NCBI RefSeq assembly: GCF_004363315.1
Contig: NZ_SNYL01000007.1
Location: 1-64,000 of the forward strand
Length of the DNA stretch: 64,000 nt
Reading direction: 5' to 3'
From: Tepidicella xavieri
Lineage (GTDB): Bacteria; Pseudomonadota; Gammaproteobacteria; Burkholderiales; Burkholderiaceae_C
Part shown: in pieces, positions 37,863 through 47,867 of the stretch
Position numbering within the stretch: position 1 is the first letter of the stretch
Layout of the letters: the number at the start of each line of letters is the position of its first letter
Program-made: the position numbers and the translations under genes
Notes under the pieces: model-generated
The model's input: the letters and a program-made list of their open reading frames with translations, nothing else
The model's database searches: none
Told to the model about the DNA's origin: nothing

Positions 37863-38764
37863 TCGGCGCTGGTGTGCACCGCAGCCTGTCGGTGCACCCG
37901 TTCGTGGCGCAGCAGGTACAGCCCGGCCAGGATGATGATGCTGGCGCCCGTGAGGGTGAAGCCGTCGGGCAGCACCGCCCACAGCAGATAATCCAGGCCA
38001 ATGCCCCAAGCCAGTGCCGTGTATTCGAACGGCGCCACGGCCGAAGCCTGGCCGTGACGGAATGCCTCGGTGATGGCCAATTGACCGCCAAAGCCTGTCA
38101 GCGACAGTGCCGCCAGCAGCCCCCAGTGATCGGCTGCCACCGGTACCCACCCCGGGGCGGCCAGCAGGCCACCCATGATCGACAGCATCATCATCGACCA
38201 CAGCACCAGACTTTCGGGTGGGTCGGTGCGGCACAGCAGCCGGCCGGCCACTGCCGAAGCCGCGTAGCAGGCGGCCGCGCCCAGCACGGCCAGGCCCGCC
38301 CAGCCGAGGAAGGCGTCAGGGCTGGGGCGCAGCGCCACCAGCACGCCCGCCAGCCCAATCGCCACCGCCCACCAGTGGGCCTTGGGCACCCGCTCGCCCA
38401 GAAACGGCACCGCCAGCACCGTGATGAGCAAAGGCGCCACGAAGAACAGCGTGTAGGCGTTGGCCAGCGGCAGCCCGCGCACCCCATAGGTGAACAGCCC
38501 CAGCATGCCCACGGCCAGCACGCCACGCAGCAGGTGCAGCGACCAGCGCAGCCGCCACACCTTGCCCCAGGCTTGGCGCCAGCTCAGGTAGGCGAACACC
38601 AGCGGCAGCGCCACCATGCCGCGCATCGCCGCGACTTGCAGGGCGGGGTAGTGCCCGGCAAGCACTTTGAGCACGGTGTCCATGAGTGAAAAACAGCCCA
38701 CCGCCGCGATCATGGCGGTGATGCTGCGCAAATTGCCGGAGGGTTGGGGGTGGGCCTGAGTCAC
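37853..38764 (-). CDS. EamA/DMT family permease
   Basis: 303 aa with ten predicted helices in two EamA repeats (about 14-140 and 152-285). Drug/metabolite exporter; substrate cannot be read from the sequence. Conserved segments include RGMVALPLVFAYLSW and PFEYTALAWGIGLDYLLW. Lies 49 bp downstream of icmF on the same strand and may be its last operon member. Confidence 0.88.
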   Translation of the reverse strand: MTQAHPQPSGNLRSITAMIAAVGCFSLMDTVLKVLAGHYPALQVAAMRGMVALPLVFAYLSWRQAWGKVWRLRWSLHLLRGVLAVGMLGLFTYGVRGLPLANAYTLFFVAPLLITVLAVPFLGERVPKAHWWAVAIGLAGVLVALRPSPDAFLGWAGLAVLGAAACYAASAVAGRLLCRTDPPESLVLWSMMMLSIMGGLLAAPGWVPVAADHWGLLAALSLTGFGGQLAITEAFRHGQASAVAPFEYTALAWGIGLDYLLWAVLPDGFTLTGASIIILAGLYLLRHERVHRQAAVHTSADHP

Positions 38765-38813
38765 CGACCGAATATAGCCGCTGCGCCGGAGGCCCCAGGG
38801 GCCACTGGGGCAC

Positions 38814-41800
38814 TCACATGTTGCGCCGGTACTGGCCGCCCACCTCGAACAGCGTCTGCGTGATTTGCCCCAGCGAGCAGCAGCGCACGGCGTCCATCAG
38901 CACCTCGAAGACGTTGCGGTTCTCGATGACGGCGTCCTTCAGGCGCTGCAGCATCGCCGGTGCCTCGTGCGCGTGGCGGGCGTGGAAGTCGCGCAGGCGC
39001 TGCAGTTGCGACTGCTTTTCCTCCTCGGTGGAGCGGGCCAGCTCCAGCGACTCGGGGATCGGGTCGCCATGCGGGTTGCGGAAGGTGTTGACGCCGATGA
39101 TGGGCAGCTCACCGGTGTGCTTGAGCATCTCGTAGTGCATGCTCTCGTCCTGGATGCGGCCGCGCTGGTAGCCGGTCTCCATCGCGCCGAGTACCCCGCC
39201 GCGCTCGGCGATGCGCTCGAACTCGGCCAGCACCGCTTCCTCGACCAGTTCGGTCAGCTCCTCGATGATGAAAGCGCCCTGGTTGGGGTTTTCGTTCTTC
39301 GCCAGCCCCCACTCGCGGTTGATGATGAGCTGGATCGCCATCGCGCGGCGCACCGATTCCTCGGTGGGCGTGGTGATGGCCTCGTCGTAGGCGTTGGTGT
39401 GCAGGCTGTTGCAGTTGTCGTAGATGGCAATGAGCGCCTGCAGCGTGGTGCGGATGTCGTTGAAGGCGATCTCCTGTGCGTGCAGGCTGCGGCCGCTGGT
39501 CTGGATGTGGTACTTGAGCTTTTGGCTGCGCTCGTTGGCACCGTACTTGTCGCGCATGGTCACGGCCCAGATGCGGCGCGCCACGCGGCCCAGTACGGTG
39601 TACTCCGGGTCCATACCGTTGCTGAAGAAGAAGCTCAGGTTGGGCGCGAAGTCGTCGATATGCATGCCGCGCGCCAGATACGCCTCGACGAAGGTGAAGC
39701 CATTGGCCAGGGTGAACGCCAGTTGGCTGATGGGGTTGGCGCCGGCCTCGGCGATGTGGTAGCCGCTGATGCTCACCGAGTAGAAGTTGCGCACATTGTG
39801 GTGGACGAAATACTCCTGGATGTCGCCCATCACCTTGAGGCTGAACTCGGTGGAAAAGATGCAGGTGTTCTGTCCCTGGTCCTCCTTCAGGATGTCGGCC
39901 TGCACCGTGCCGCGCACGTTGGCCAGCACCCATTCCTTGATCTTGGCCGCTTCGGTGTCGGTCGGCTCGCGGCCGTTGTCGGCGCGGAACTTGTCCATCT
40001 GCTGGTCGATGGCGGTGTTCATGAACATGGCCAGGATGGTGGGCGCCGGGCCATTGATGGTCATGGACACGCTGGTGCTGGGGTTGCACAGGTCGAAGCC
40101 GCTGTAGAGCACCTTCATGTCGTCCAGCGTGGCGATGGACACGCCGGAGTTGCCGACCTTGCCGTAGATGTCCGGCCGCGGGTCCGGGTCGGCGCCGTAC
40201 AGGGTTACCGAGTCGAAAGCGGTGGACAGCCGCTTGGCGGGCATGCCCTCCGACAGCAGCTTGAAGCGCCGGTTGGTGCGGAACGGGTCGCCCTCGCCGG
40301 CGAACATGCGCGTCGGGTCCTCGCCCTCGCGCTTGAAGGCAAACACCCCCGCGGTGTAGGGGAAGCTGCCGGGGACGTTTTCCAGCATCAGCCACTTGAG
40401 CAGCTCGCCGTGGTCCTCGTACTTCGGCAGCACGACCTTGCGGATCTTGTTGCCGCTGAGCGTCGTGTGGGTGAGCTGGGTGCGGATTTCCTTGTCGCGG
40501 ATCTTGACGACATACTCGTCGCCCGCGTAGGCCTGCTGCATGGCGGGCCACTGCGCCAGCAGCTTGCGGGCGGCGGGGTCCTGCCGCTCTTCGCGCTGCT
40601 GGGCCAAGTCGAGCACGGCTTCGGCGGCCTTGGGGCGGCCGGATTTGTGCACGGTAAGCATGCTCGCGGTGGCGCGCAATTGCTGGATTTCCCGCGCCAG
40701 TCGGGCCTGCTCGTGCACTTTGCGCTTGTAGCCGCGCACGGTATCGGCGATTTCGGCCAGATAGCGGGTGCGTGCCGGCGGCACGATGGGGGTCTGGTTG
40801 CTGCTGTGGCGCACATGCACCAGGGGCAAACGCCCTTCCTGCAGGCCCAGCCCCAGCTCGGCCAGCCGGGCCTTGAGCGCCTGATAGAGCGCGGTCACGC
40901 CGTCGTCGTTGAAGCGCGCGGCCATGGTGCCAAACACCGGCATCTCCTCCGGCCGCTTGCCCCAGGCCTCCTTGTTGCGCTGCACCTGCTTGGCCACGTC
41001 GCGCAGGGCGTCCAGCGCGCCTTTGCGGTCGAATTTGTTGATGGCGACGAACTCCGCAAAGTCCAGCATGTCGATTTTTTCGAGCTGGCTGGCCGCGCCA
41101 AATTCGGGCGTCATCACATACAACGGTACATCCACATGCGGCACGATGGCGGCGTCGCCCTGGCCGATGCCGGAGGTCTCGACGATCACGAGGTCGAAGC
41201 CGGCCACCTTGCAGGCGGCGATCACGTCCGGCAGCGCGGCCGAGATTTCGCTGCCGAAGTCGCGCGTGGCCAGGCTGCGCATGTACACGCGCGGGCCTTG
41301 CTGCCACGGGCCGATGGCGTTCATGCGGATGCGGTCGCCCAAAAGCGCCCCGCCGCTCTTGCGCCGGCTCGGGTCGATGCTGATGACGGCCACCCGCAAG
41401 CGGTCCTCCTGGTCCAGCCGCAGGCGGCGGATGAGTTCGTCGGTCAGGCTGCTCTTGCCCGCGCCGCCCGTGCCGGTGATGCCCAGCACCGGCACCCGCG
41501 TGCCGGCCGCTGCCGCGCGCAGGCTCTCCAGCAAGGCCGGGTCGGCCTGGCCATTCTCGACCACCGTGATCAGTTGCGCCAGCGCCCGCCAGGCGGCGTC
41601 GCTATGGCCCTGGATGGCCGCGATGTCGCGCGGCGCATAGGGCGAGAGGTCACGGTCGCAGCGCATGACCATCTCACCGATCATGCCTTGCAGGCCCATG
41701 CGCTGGCCGTCTTCGGGGCTGTAGATGCGGCCCACGCCGTAGTCCATCAGCTCGCGGATTTCGCTGGGCACGATCACGCCGCCGCCACCACCAAACACCT

Positions 41801-42107
41801 GGATGTGCTCGCCGCCGCGTTGGCGCAGCAGATCCACCATGTACTTGAAGTACTCCACATGCCCGCCCTGGTAGGAGCTGACCGCGATGCCCTGCACGTC
41901 CTCCTGCAAGGCGGCTGTGACCACCTCGTCGACGCTGCGGTTGTGGCCCAGGTGGATCACCTCCGCCCCCATGCTTTGCAGGATGCGGCGCATGATGTTG
42001 ATGGCCGCGTCGTGCCCGTCGAACAGGCTGGCGGCGGTGACGAAGCGCACCTTGTGCGTGGGGCGGTATTCCGCCAGGGCCTGGAATTCGGCGGACAGGT
42101 TGGTCAT
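38814..42107 (-). CDS. icmF: fused isobutyryl-CoA mutase with GTPase chaperone (IcmF)
   Basis: 1097 aa, the full length of IcmF. Order: B12-binding domain (about 15-150, with [12 protein letters not shown] and the Gly run GGGGGVI), MeaB-like G-protein chaperone (P-loop [16 protein letters not shown] at about 210, [22 protein letters not shown]), then the methylmalonyl-CoA-mutase-like catalytic barrel. It interconverts isobutyryl-CoA and n-butyryl-CoA (some members also pivalyl- or isovaleryl-CoA) using adenosylcobalamin. The promoter carries a 24-bp perfect palindrome, suggesting control by a branched-chain or acyl-CoA responsive repressor. Confidence 0.95.
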   Translation of the reverse strand: MTNLSAEFQALAEYRPTHKVRFVTAASLFDGHDAAINIMRRILQSMGAEVIHLGHNRSVDEVVTAALQEDVQGIAVSSYQGGHVEYFKYMVDLLRQRGGEHIQVFGGGGGVIVPSEIRELMDYGVGRIYSPEDGQRMGLQGMIGEMVMRCDRDLSPYAPRDIAAIQGHSDAAWRALAQLITVVENGQADPALLESLRAAAAGTRVPVLGITGTGGAGKSSLTDELIRRLRLDQEDRLRVAVISIDPSRRKSGGALLGDRIRMNAIGPWQQGPRVYMRSLATRDFGSEISAALPDVIAACKVAGFDLVIVETSGIGQGDAAIVPHVDVPLYVMTPEFGAASQLEKIDMLDFAEFVAINKFDRKGALDALRDVAKQVQRNKEAWGKRPEEMPVFGTMAARFNDDGVTALYQALKARLAELGLGLQEGRLPLVHVRHSSNQTPIVPPARTRYLAEIADTVRGYKRKVHEQARLAREIQQLRATASMLTVHKSGRPKAAEAVLDLAQQREERQDPAARKLLAQWPAMQQAYAGDEYVVKIRDKEIRTQLTHTTLSGNKIRKVVLPKYEDHGELLKWLMLENVPGSFPYTAGVFAFKREGEDPTRMFAGEGDPFRTNRRFKLLSEGMPAKRLSTAFDSVTLYGADPDPRPDIYGKVGNSGVSIATLDDMKVLYSGFDLCNPSTSVSMTINGPAPTILAMFMNTAIDQQMDKFRADNGREPTDTEAAKIKEWVLANVRGTVQADILKEDQGQNTCIFSTEFSLKVMGDIQEYFVHHNVRNFYSVSISGYHIAEAGANPISQLAFTLANGFTFVEAYLARGMHIDDFAPNLSFFFSNGMDPEYTVLGRVARRIWAVTMRDKYGANERSQKLKYHIQTSGRSLHAQEIAFNDIRTTLQALIAIYDNCNSLHTNAYDEAITTPTEESVRRAMAIQLIINREWGLAKNENPNQGAFIIEELTELVEEAVLAEFERIAERGGVLGAMETGYQRGRIQDESMHYEMLKHTGELPIIGVNTFRNPHGDPIPESLELARSTEEEKQSQLQRLRDFHARHAHEAPAMLQRLKDAVIENRNVFEVLMDAVRCCSLGQITQTLFEVGGQYRRNM

Positions 42108-42154
42108 CGGTTGTCTCCGTGATGGCGATGCCCGGGTGGGCGGTGGTTGGCAGA

Positions 42155-42184
42155 TTTTTAATTGACGTTTACGTAAACGTCAAT
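42155..42184 (-). promoter_or_regulatory. icmF promoter with 24-bp palindromic operator
   Basis: The perfect palindrome has arms ATTGACGTTTAC / GTAAACGTCAAT (42161-42184). On the minus strand its first half supplies -35 TTGACG (42183-42178), followed by 17 bp and -10 TAAAAA (42160-42155), so a bound regulator would cover the -35 and spacer. From memory it resembles LiuR-type operators of branched-chain acyl-CoA catabolism genes, which fits IcmF. A partial second copy (TCAATTGA) lies about 10 bp upstream. Confidence 0.75.
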
Positions 42185-42249
42185 ATTACCGTCAATTGAT
42201 CGGCTTGAGAATCTTTGGGAGGGTTGTCGGCGCGGCCCTCAGTGACTAG

Positions 42250-42267
42250 AATACCCCATATAGTATT
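42250..42267 (+). promoter_or_regulatory. candidate operator of the sulfur-stress operon
   Basis: AATAC and GTATT arms, 8-base spacer CCCATATA, 16 bp before the CsoR-like start codon and overlapping -10-like sequences (TATAGT, TAGTAT). The ATACCCC left half matches the half-site style of CsoR/CstR operators. Autoregulation by the adjacent repressor is the simple reading. Confidence 0.55.
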
Positions 42268-42283
42268 AAGCCAGGAGGTGGTC

Positions 42284-42529
42284 ATGCTTGCCGTCAGCGA
42301 CCCGGAACGCAAGAAAGCCCTGTTGCTGCGACTGCGCCGCATCGAAGGGCAGTTGCGTGGCATCCAGCGCCTGATCGAGGCCGACACCGACTGCGAGCGG
42401 GTGGCGCAGCAACTCGCGGCCGCGCGCAAGGCGCTGGACAAGTCTTTCTTTATCATGGTGGGCTGCCTGATCGCGCAGGGCGACACGCCCCCCGACGACG
42501 TGGCCGACATGCTGGCCCGTTTTTCCTGA
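42284..42529 (+). CDS. CsoR/CstR-like repressor of persulfide operon
   Basis: 81-aa DUF156 helical repressor with [18 protein letters not shown]. Cys37 (TDCERV) occupies the first conserved position; Cys61 (MVGCLIAQ) follows after 23 residues, the same atypical Cys-x23-Cys pair as the regulator at 33864. AGGAGGT before the ATG at 42284 settles the start. It is followed after 24 bp by a persulfide dioxygenase-rhodanese fusion, so persulfides or sulfite chemistry is the likely signal, as for CstR. Confidence 0.88.
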   Translation: MLAVSDPERKKALLLRLRRIEGQLRGIQRLIEADTDCERVAQQLAAARKALDKSFFIMVGCLIAQGDTPPDDVADMLARFS

Positions 42530-42553
42530 ACCGCCTACCCGTGCCATCCGACC

Positions 42554-43678
42554 ATGCGACCGATCCAACTTTTCGACCCCGACTCCAGCACCTACACCTA
42601 CGTCCTGTTCGACGTGGACACCCGCGACGCCCTGATCATCGACCCCGTGGACCAACAACTCGACCGCGATTTGGCCGTGCTCAAGGAATACGGTTTGCGG
42701 CTGGTCTGGACGGTGGAGACGCATGCCCACGCCGATCACATCACCAGCGCCGGCAAGCTGGCCGAGCACGCGGGCGCACGCACGGCCGCGCCAGCGGCCT
42801 GCGGCATCACCACCGCGTCGCGCCAGCTGCACGACGGTGACGAGCTCGTCTTTGGCGGGCAGAAGATTCGCGCCCTGGCCACGCCGGGGCATACCGCCGG
42901 CAGCATGTGCTTCACCTGGGAGGCCGATGGCCAGCGCCACGTGTTCACGGGCGACACCCTGCTCATCAACGGCTGTGGCCGCACCGATTTCCAGTCCGGC
43001 AGCCCCGAAGCCATGTACCACAGCCTCACCCAGGTGTTGTTCAAGCTGCCCGATGACACCATCGTCTGGCCCGGCCACGACTATCAGGGGCGCACGCACA
43101 GCACCATTGGCCACGAGAAACAGCACAACGCCCGTGTGGCGGGCAAGACGCTGGAGGAATTCGTGGCGCTGATGAACAGCCTCAACCTGCCCAAGCCCAA
43201 GCGCATCGACGAGGCCGTGCCGGCCAACCTCACTTCCGGTCTGCGGCACGACGCCGATGGGGCGCTGCTGCAACATCCCCGGCCCGCCAGCGGCTATGCG
43301 GGCGACGTGTCGCCGCAACTGGCTTGGCAGTGGGTGCAGGCCGGCGAAGCGGTGCTGGTGGACGTGCGCACCGATGCCGAGCGGGAATGGGTGGGCTTCG
43401 TGCCCGGTGCCGTGCCGTTGGCCTGGAAGCAGTGGCCCGGCATGGTGCCCAATCCTGATTTCGACGCCGGCATCCAGGCCCTCGCCGCGCAGGGCCGCAA
43501 GCTGGTGATGCTGTGCCGCAGTGGCGCCCGTTCGATCGCCGCCGCCAAGCGGGCCACCGAGCTGGGCCTGGAGGCTTACAACATCCTCGAAGGCTTTGAA
43601 GGCGACCCCGACGGCCAAGCCCACCGGGGCAACAAGGGCGGCTGGCGTTTCCACGGTCTGCCCTGGCGCCAGAACTGA
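42554..43678 (+). CDS. persulfide dioxygenase-rhodanese fusion
   Basis: 374 aa. The N-terminal metallo-beta-lactamase domain is ETHE1-like: THAHADH (His57, His59, Asp61, His62), GHTAGSMCF, FTGDTLLINGCGRTDFQ and WPGHDY, binding one iron that oxidises glutathione persulfide to sulfite. From about 255 a rhodanese domain follows with active-site loop CRSGAR (Cys321), which can move sulfane sulfur to or from glutathione. The fusion channels persulfide between the two activities (PRF/BlhA type). Co-transcribed with the repressor in front. Confidence 0.93.
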   Translation: MRPIQLFDPDSSTYTYVLFDVDTRDALIIDPVDQQLDRDLAVLKEYGLRLVWTVETHAHADHITSAGKLAEHAGARTAAPAACGITTASRQLHDGDELVFGGQKIRALATPGHTAGSMCFTWEADGQRHVFTGDTLLINGCGRTDFQSGSPEAMYHSLTQVLFKLPDDTIVWPGHDYQGRTHSTIGHEKQHNARVAGKTLEEFVALMNSLNLPKPKRIDEAVPANLTSGLRHDADGALLQHPRPASGYAGDVSPQLAWQWVQAGEAVLVDVRTDAEREWVGFVPGAVPLAWKQWPGMVPNPDFDAGIQALAAQGRKLVMLCRSGARSIAAAKRATELGLEAYNILEGFEGDPDGQAHRGNKGGWRFHGLPWRQN

Positions 43679-43729
43679 CCGTCCAGCCCGGCAACGCCGA
43701 CCCGGCGCGTGCAACGCTATCATCCCCGC

Positions 43730-44527
43730 ATGACACTGCTAGCACTGGATGTGGGGAACACGCGCCTGAAGTGGGCGCTGTACGAGGAGCCCGGTGTGGG
43801 AGCGCGCATGCTGGCGCACGGCGTGCAGTTCCTGGAAAACATCGAGAAGCTCGCCGAAGGCGACTGGGCCCAGTTGCGTGCGCCTGCGCATGTGCTGGGA
43901 TGCATCGTGGCCGGGGACGCGGTCAAGCGCCGGGTGGAAGAACAGCTGGAGCTGTGGGACGTCGCGCCGCAATGGGTGGTGTCCAGCAGCGAGGAAGCGG
44001 GCTTGAAGAACGGCTACGACCATCCTGCCCGCCTCGGTTCGGACCGCTGGGTCGCGATGATCGGCGCACGGCAGCGGCTGGTGGCACGTGCCCAGCGCAA
44101 GCCCTGTGTGCTGGTCATGGTCGGCACCGCGGTGACGGTGGAGGCCATCGACGCCGATGGCCGCTTTCTGGGGGGCATCATCCTGCCGGGGCACGGCATC
44201 ATGCTGCGGGCGCTGGAGTCCGGGACCGCCGGCCTGCACGTGCCCACCGGCGAGGTGCGCAACTTCCCCACCAACACCAGCGATGCGCTGACCAGTGGCG
44301 GCACCTTCGCCATCGCTGGCGCGGTGCAGCGCATGGTGGACAATCTGCGCCGCCACACGGGCGAGGAGCCCATGTGCATCATGACCGGGGGCGCCGCCTG
44401 GAAGATGGCCCCCAGCATGACGGTGCCGTTCGAACTGGTGGAAAGCCTGATCTTCGATGGGCTGCTGGCGATCGCCGATCAGCGCTTTGGCCCGGCCAGC
44501 CAACGCGTGGCCAACTCCACCCAGTAA
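43730..44527 (+). CDS. coaX: type III pantothenate kinase
   Basis: First step of coenzyme A synthesis. 265 aa, ASKHA fold: phosphate-binding [14 protein letters not shown] at 5-18, [12 protein letters not shown] and [10 protein letters not shown]. The ATG at 43730 gives the usual short lead. Its last 49 bp overlap the 3' end of the convergent amidohydrolase gene. Confidence 0.94.
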   Translation: MTLLALDVGNTRLKWALYEEPGVGARMLAHGVQFLENIEKLAEGDWAQLRAPAHVLGCIVAGDAVKRRVEEQLELWDVAPQWVVSSSEEAGLKNGYDHPARLGSDRWVAMIGARQRLVARAQRKPCVLVMVGTAVTVEAIDADGRFLGGIILPGHGIMLRALESGTAGLHVPTGEVRNFPTNTSDALTSGGTFAIAGAVQRMVDNLRRHTGEEPMCIMTGGAAWKMAPSMTVPFELVESLIFDGLLAIADQRFGPASQRVANSTQ

Positions 44528-45696
44528 GTCCCGCCCAGTGGGATGAGGTCGTCGTTGAAGTCGTAGCGCGGGTTGTGCAGCGTGCAGGGCCCGGCGTCGT
44601 GTCCGCCGCCCTCATAGCGGCCCCGGTGCGAGCCGTCGCCATTGCCAATGAAGCAATAGGCCCCGGGTTTGGCCTGGAGCATGAAGGCGAAGTCTTCCGC
44701 GCCCATGGTGGGTTCCTGCACACGCACCTGCTCGTCGCCCACGATGGCGCGCATCACCTCGCGGGCAAACTCGGTTTCCGCGGGGGTGTTGACGGTGGGC
44801 GGGTAATTGCGCCGGAATTCGAATTCGCATTCGGCCCCGAAGGCCGCGCAGGTGTGTTGGGCGATTTCGCGCATGCGCTGCTCGATCAGGTCCAACACCT
44901 CCAGCGTGAAGGTGCGCACCGTGCCTTGCAGCACGCAGTGGTCGGGCACGACGTTGGTGGCTTCGCCGGCGTGGATCATGGTCACCGAAATCACGCCCGC
45001 ATCCACCGGCTTTTTGTTGCGGGTGATGATGGTCTGGAAGGCTTGCACCATCTGGCAGGCGATGGGCACCGGGTCGATGCCGTTGTGGGGCAGGGCGGCG
45101 TGGCTGCCCTTGCCGCGGATGGTGATCTTGAATTCGTTGCTGGAGGCCATGACCGGCCCAGGGCTGACGGCAAAGGTGCCGACCGGATAGCCGGGCCAGT
45201 TGTGCATGCCAAACACCGCTTCCACAGGGAAACGCTCGAACAGGCCGTCCTGGATCATCGCGCGCGCGCCGCCACCGCCTTCTTCCGCCGGCTGGAAGAT
45301 CAGGATCACGGTGCCGTCGAAGTCGCGGTGTTGGGCCAGGTATTGCGCGGCGGCCAGCAGCATGGCGGTGTGACCGTCGTGGCCACAGGCGTGCATCTTG
45401 CCCGGGTGCTGGCTGGCGTGGGCAAAGGTGTTGAGCTCGGTCATGGGCAGCGCATCCATGTCGGCCCGCAGTCCCACGGCCCGGCCACAAGCGCCGCCGT
45501 CGCGCCCATGCACCACCCCCACCACGCCCGTCACCCCCAGGCCGCGGTGCACCTCGATGCCCCATTCGGTGAGTTGGGCCGCGACGATGTCGGCCGTGCG
45601 CACTTCTTCGTAGCACAGCTCGGGGTGGGCATGCAGGTCGCGTCGGATCTGTGTCAGGCGCGCAGCCTGGGCCAGGATGGTGTCGTTGAGTTTCAT
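44479..45696 (-). CDS. M20 family amidohydrolase (hippurate hydrolase-like)
   Basis: 405 aa. Metal ligands in [13 protein letters not shown] and [10 protein letters not shown], later [11 protein letters not shown] and the dimerisation-domain segment. Family members remove acyl groups from amino acids (hippurate, N-acyl- or indole-conjugates). Cytoplasmic. Starts divergently from the molybdopterin enzyme gene, 110 bp apart; the 49-bp 3' overlap with coaX is antisense. Confidence 0.9.
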   Translation of the reverse strand: MKLNDTILAQAARLTQIRRDLHAHPELCYEEVRTADIVAAQLTEWGIEVHRGLGVTGVVGVVHGRDGGACGRAVGLRADMDALPMTELNTFAHASQHPGKMHACGHDGHTAMLLAAAQYLAQHRDFDGTVILIFQPAEEGGGGARAMIQDGLFERFPVEAVFGMHNWPGYPVGTFAVSPGPVMASSNEFKITIRGKGSHAALPHNGIDPVPIACQMVQAFQTIITRNKKPVDAGVISVTMIHAGEATNVVPDHCVLQGTVRTFTLEVLDLIEQRMREIAQHTCAAFGAECEFEFRRNYPPTVNTPAETEFAREVMRAIVGDEQVRVQEPTMGAEDFAFMLQAKPGAYCFIGNGDGSHRGRYEGGGHDAGPCTLHNPRYDFNDDLIPLGGTYWVELATRWLAGPKR

Positions 45697-45806
45697 CGCC
45701 GTTGCCTCGTCGGTTCCAAAAGGGCATCGTACCCAAAAAGCCGGGTCGTGGTGGTCTTTGTCGGATCGCTCTGGTGGGCTTTGATGGCCTGTCGCACAAT
45801 CGGCCC

Positions 45807-47867
45807 ATGTCTGCTTCTACCCAAGTGATTCGGGGCGCCTGCCCCCATGACTGCCCGGATACCTGCGCGCTGCTGACCACCGTCACCGACGGCGTGGCCG
45901 TCAAGGTGCAGGGCAATCCGGCCCACCCGCAAACCGGCGGCGTGTTGTGCACCAAGGTGTCGCGCTACACCGAGCGCACCTACCACCCCGAGCGCGTGCT
46001 GACCCCGCTGCGCCGCACCGGCCCCAAGGGCAGCGGCCGGTTCGAGCCTGTGGGCTGGGCCGAGGCGCTGGACGACATCGCTGCGCGGCTGCAGGCCATC
46101 GCCATCCGCGATCCGCAAGCCATCCTGCCCTATAGCTACGCCGGCACCATGGGGCTGGTGCAGGGCGAGAGCATCGCCGCGCGGTTTTTCCACCGCCTCG
46201 GCGCTTCCCGGCTCGACCGCACCATCTGTGCCTCGGCCGGCGCGGCCGGCCTGGAGTACACGCTGGGCGGCAAGCTGGGCATGCGGGTGGAGTTTTTCGC
46301 GGAGTCGCGGCTCATCCTGATCTGGGGCAGCAACTCCATCGGCAGCAACTTGCACTTCTGGCGCTACGCCCAGGAGGCCAAGCGCCAGGGGGCCAAACTG
46401 GTCTGCATCGACCCGCGTCGCAGCGAGACAGCCGACAAATGCCACGAACACCTGGCCATCCTGCCCGGCACGGATGCCGCCCTGGCCTATGCCTTGATGC
46501 ACGAGTGCATCGTCCACGGCTGGCTCGATCATGGCTATATCGCCCGGCACACCTTGGGATGGCCACAGCTGCGTGACCGGGCGCTGGAATGGCCGCCCGA
46601 GCGCGCCGCGGCGGTCTGTGGCATCGCGGCCGAGCAGATCGTGAAGCTGGCGCAGGACATCGGGCGCTGCTTCGAGCGGCAGGAGCCGATTGCCATCCGC
46701 CTCAACTACGGCATGCAGCGCACCCGCGGCGGCGGCAATGCCGTGCGTGCCGTGGCCTGTCTGCCCGCCGTGCTGGGGGCCTGGCGCCATCGCGCCGGGG
46801 GCCTGCTGCTCAGCAATTCTGGCGCCTTTCCCCTGCAGCGCGATGTGTTGCAGCGGCCCGATCTGCTGCAGCGCTCGGGCGTGCCCGCGCCGCGCTTCAT
46901 CAACATGAGCACCATCGGCGACGATCTGCTGCGCCCCGCCTCACCCGAATTCGGCCCGCGCATCGAGGCGCTGGTGGTCTACAACAGCAACCCGGTGGCC
47001 GTGGCCCCGGAGTCGGGCAAGGTGGCCGCCGGCTTTGCGCGCGACGACCTGTTCACCGTGGTGCTGGAGCACTTCCTCACCGACACCGCCGACCACGCCG
47101 ACTACGTCCTGCCCGCCACCACCCAACTGGAGCACTGGGACATCCACGCCAGCTACGGGCACACCGACGTGCTGCTCAACCGCCCGGCCATCGCTCCACT
47201 GGGGCAGGCGTGGCCCAACACCCAAATCTTTCGTGAGCTGGCCCGGCGCATGGGCTTTGACGAGCCGTGTTTCAACGATGACGACGAAACCCTGTGCCGT
47301 CAGGCCTTCGGCGCGGCGGTCGATTTCGACACCTTGCTGCAACAAGGCTTTGCCAGCCTGCCACTGCCCGACGCGCCGTTTGCCGCGGGCGGCTTTCCCA
47401 CCCCCTCTGGCAAGTGCGAATTTTTCAGCGAGCGCCTGCAGGCCCAAGGGATGGACGGCCTGCCACAAGTGCTGCCCAACCACGAAGCCGTGGGCAGCGA
47501 CCCACGCTACCCGCTGGCGATGATTTCACCGCCGGCGCGGCACTTCCTCAACTCCACCTTTGTCAACGTGCAATCGCTGCGCGACGTGGAGGGCGAGCCG
47601 GTGCTCGAAATGCACCCCGACGATGCCACCCCCCGCGGGGTGGCCGATGGCGACCGCGTCATCGTCTTCAACGACCGTGGCCGCTACGAATGCGTGGCGC
47701 GGGTGGGGCAGCGGGCACGCCCCGGCGTGGTCAATGGGCTGGGCATCTGGTGGCGCAAGCTGGGCTTGAATGGCACCAACGTCAACGAGCTCACCCACCA
47801 GCGCCTGACCGACCTGGGGCGCGCGCCCACCTTCTACGATTGCCTGGTGGAGGTGCGCCGCGCATGA
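45807..47867 (+). CDS. molybdopterin (bis-MGD) oxidoreductase with 4Fe-4S cluster
   Basis: 686 aa of the DMSO-reductase superfamily. The N-terminal cluster motif CPHDCPDTCALLTT plus a fourth Cys in GGVLCTKV is complete. Bis-MGD binding parts follow (IWGSNSIGSN, VVYNSNPVAV, and the C-terminal aspartate-decarboxylase-like domain). No Tat signal, so it is cytoplasmic. The substrate is unknown; this subgroup is usually annotated only as a formate-dehydrogenase- or BisC-like protein. Its stop overlaps the next start (ATGA). Confidence 0.88.
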   Translation: MSASTQVIRGACPHDCPDTCALLTTVTDGVAVKVQGNPAHPQTGGVLCTKVSRYTERTYHPERVLTPLRRTGPKGSGRFEPVGWAEALDDIAARLQAIAIRDPQAILPYSYAGTMGLVQGESIAARFFHRLGASRLDRTICASAGAAGLEYTLGGKLGMRVEFFAESRLILIWGSNSIGSNLHFWRYAQEAKRQGAKLVCIDPRRSETADKCHEHLAILPGTDAALAYALMHECIVHGWLDHGYIARHTLGWPQLRDRALEWPPERAAAVCGIAAEQIVKLAQDIGRCFERQEPIAIRLNYGMQRTRGGGNAVRAVACLPAVLGAWRHRAGGLLLSNSGAFPLQRDVLQRPDLLQRSGVPAPRFINMSTIGDDLLRPASPEFGPRIEALVVYNSNPVAVAPESGKVAAGFARDDLFTVVLEHFLTDTADHADYVLPATTQLEHWDIHASYGHTDVLLNRPAIAPLGQAWPNTQIFRELARRMGFDEPCFNDDDETLCRQAFGAAVDFDTLLQQGFASLPLPDAPFAAGGFPTPSGKCEFFSERLQAQGMDGLPQVLPNHEAVGSDPRYPLAMISPPARHFLNSTFVNVQSLRDVEGEPVLEMHPDDATPRGVADGDRVIVFNDRGRYECVARVGQRARPGVVNGLGIWWRKLGLNGTNVNELTHQRLTDLGRAPTFYDCLVEVRRA

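Noticed and set aside
37221-38234. 338-codon upstream extension of the lytic transglycosylase
   Set aside because: The extension is antisense to the cyclo-ligase and EamA genes. The ATG at 37220 gives a proper signal peptide.
38865-42122. 1085-codon open frame on the plus strand opposite icmF
   Set aside because: It is a shadow of the icmF codon pattern in GC-rich DNA; composition is dominated by Ala, Val, Gly, His and Leu with no domain, and icmF is complete on the other strand.
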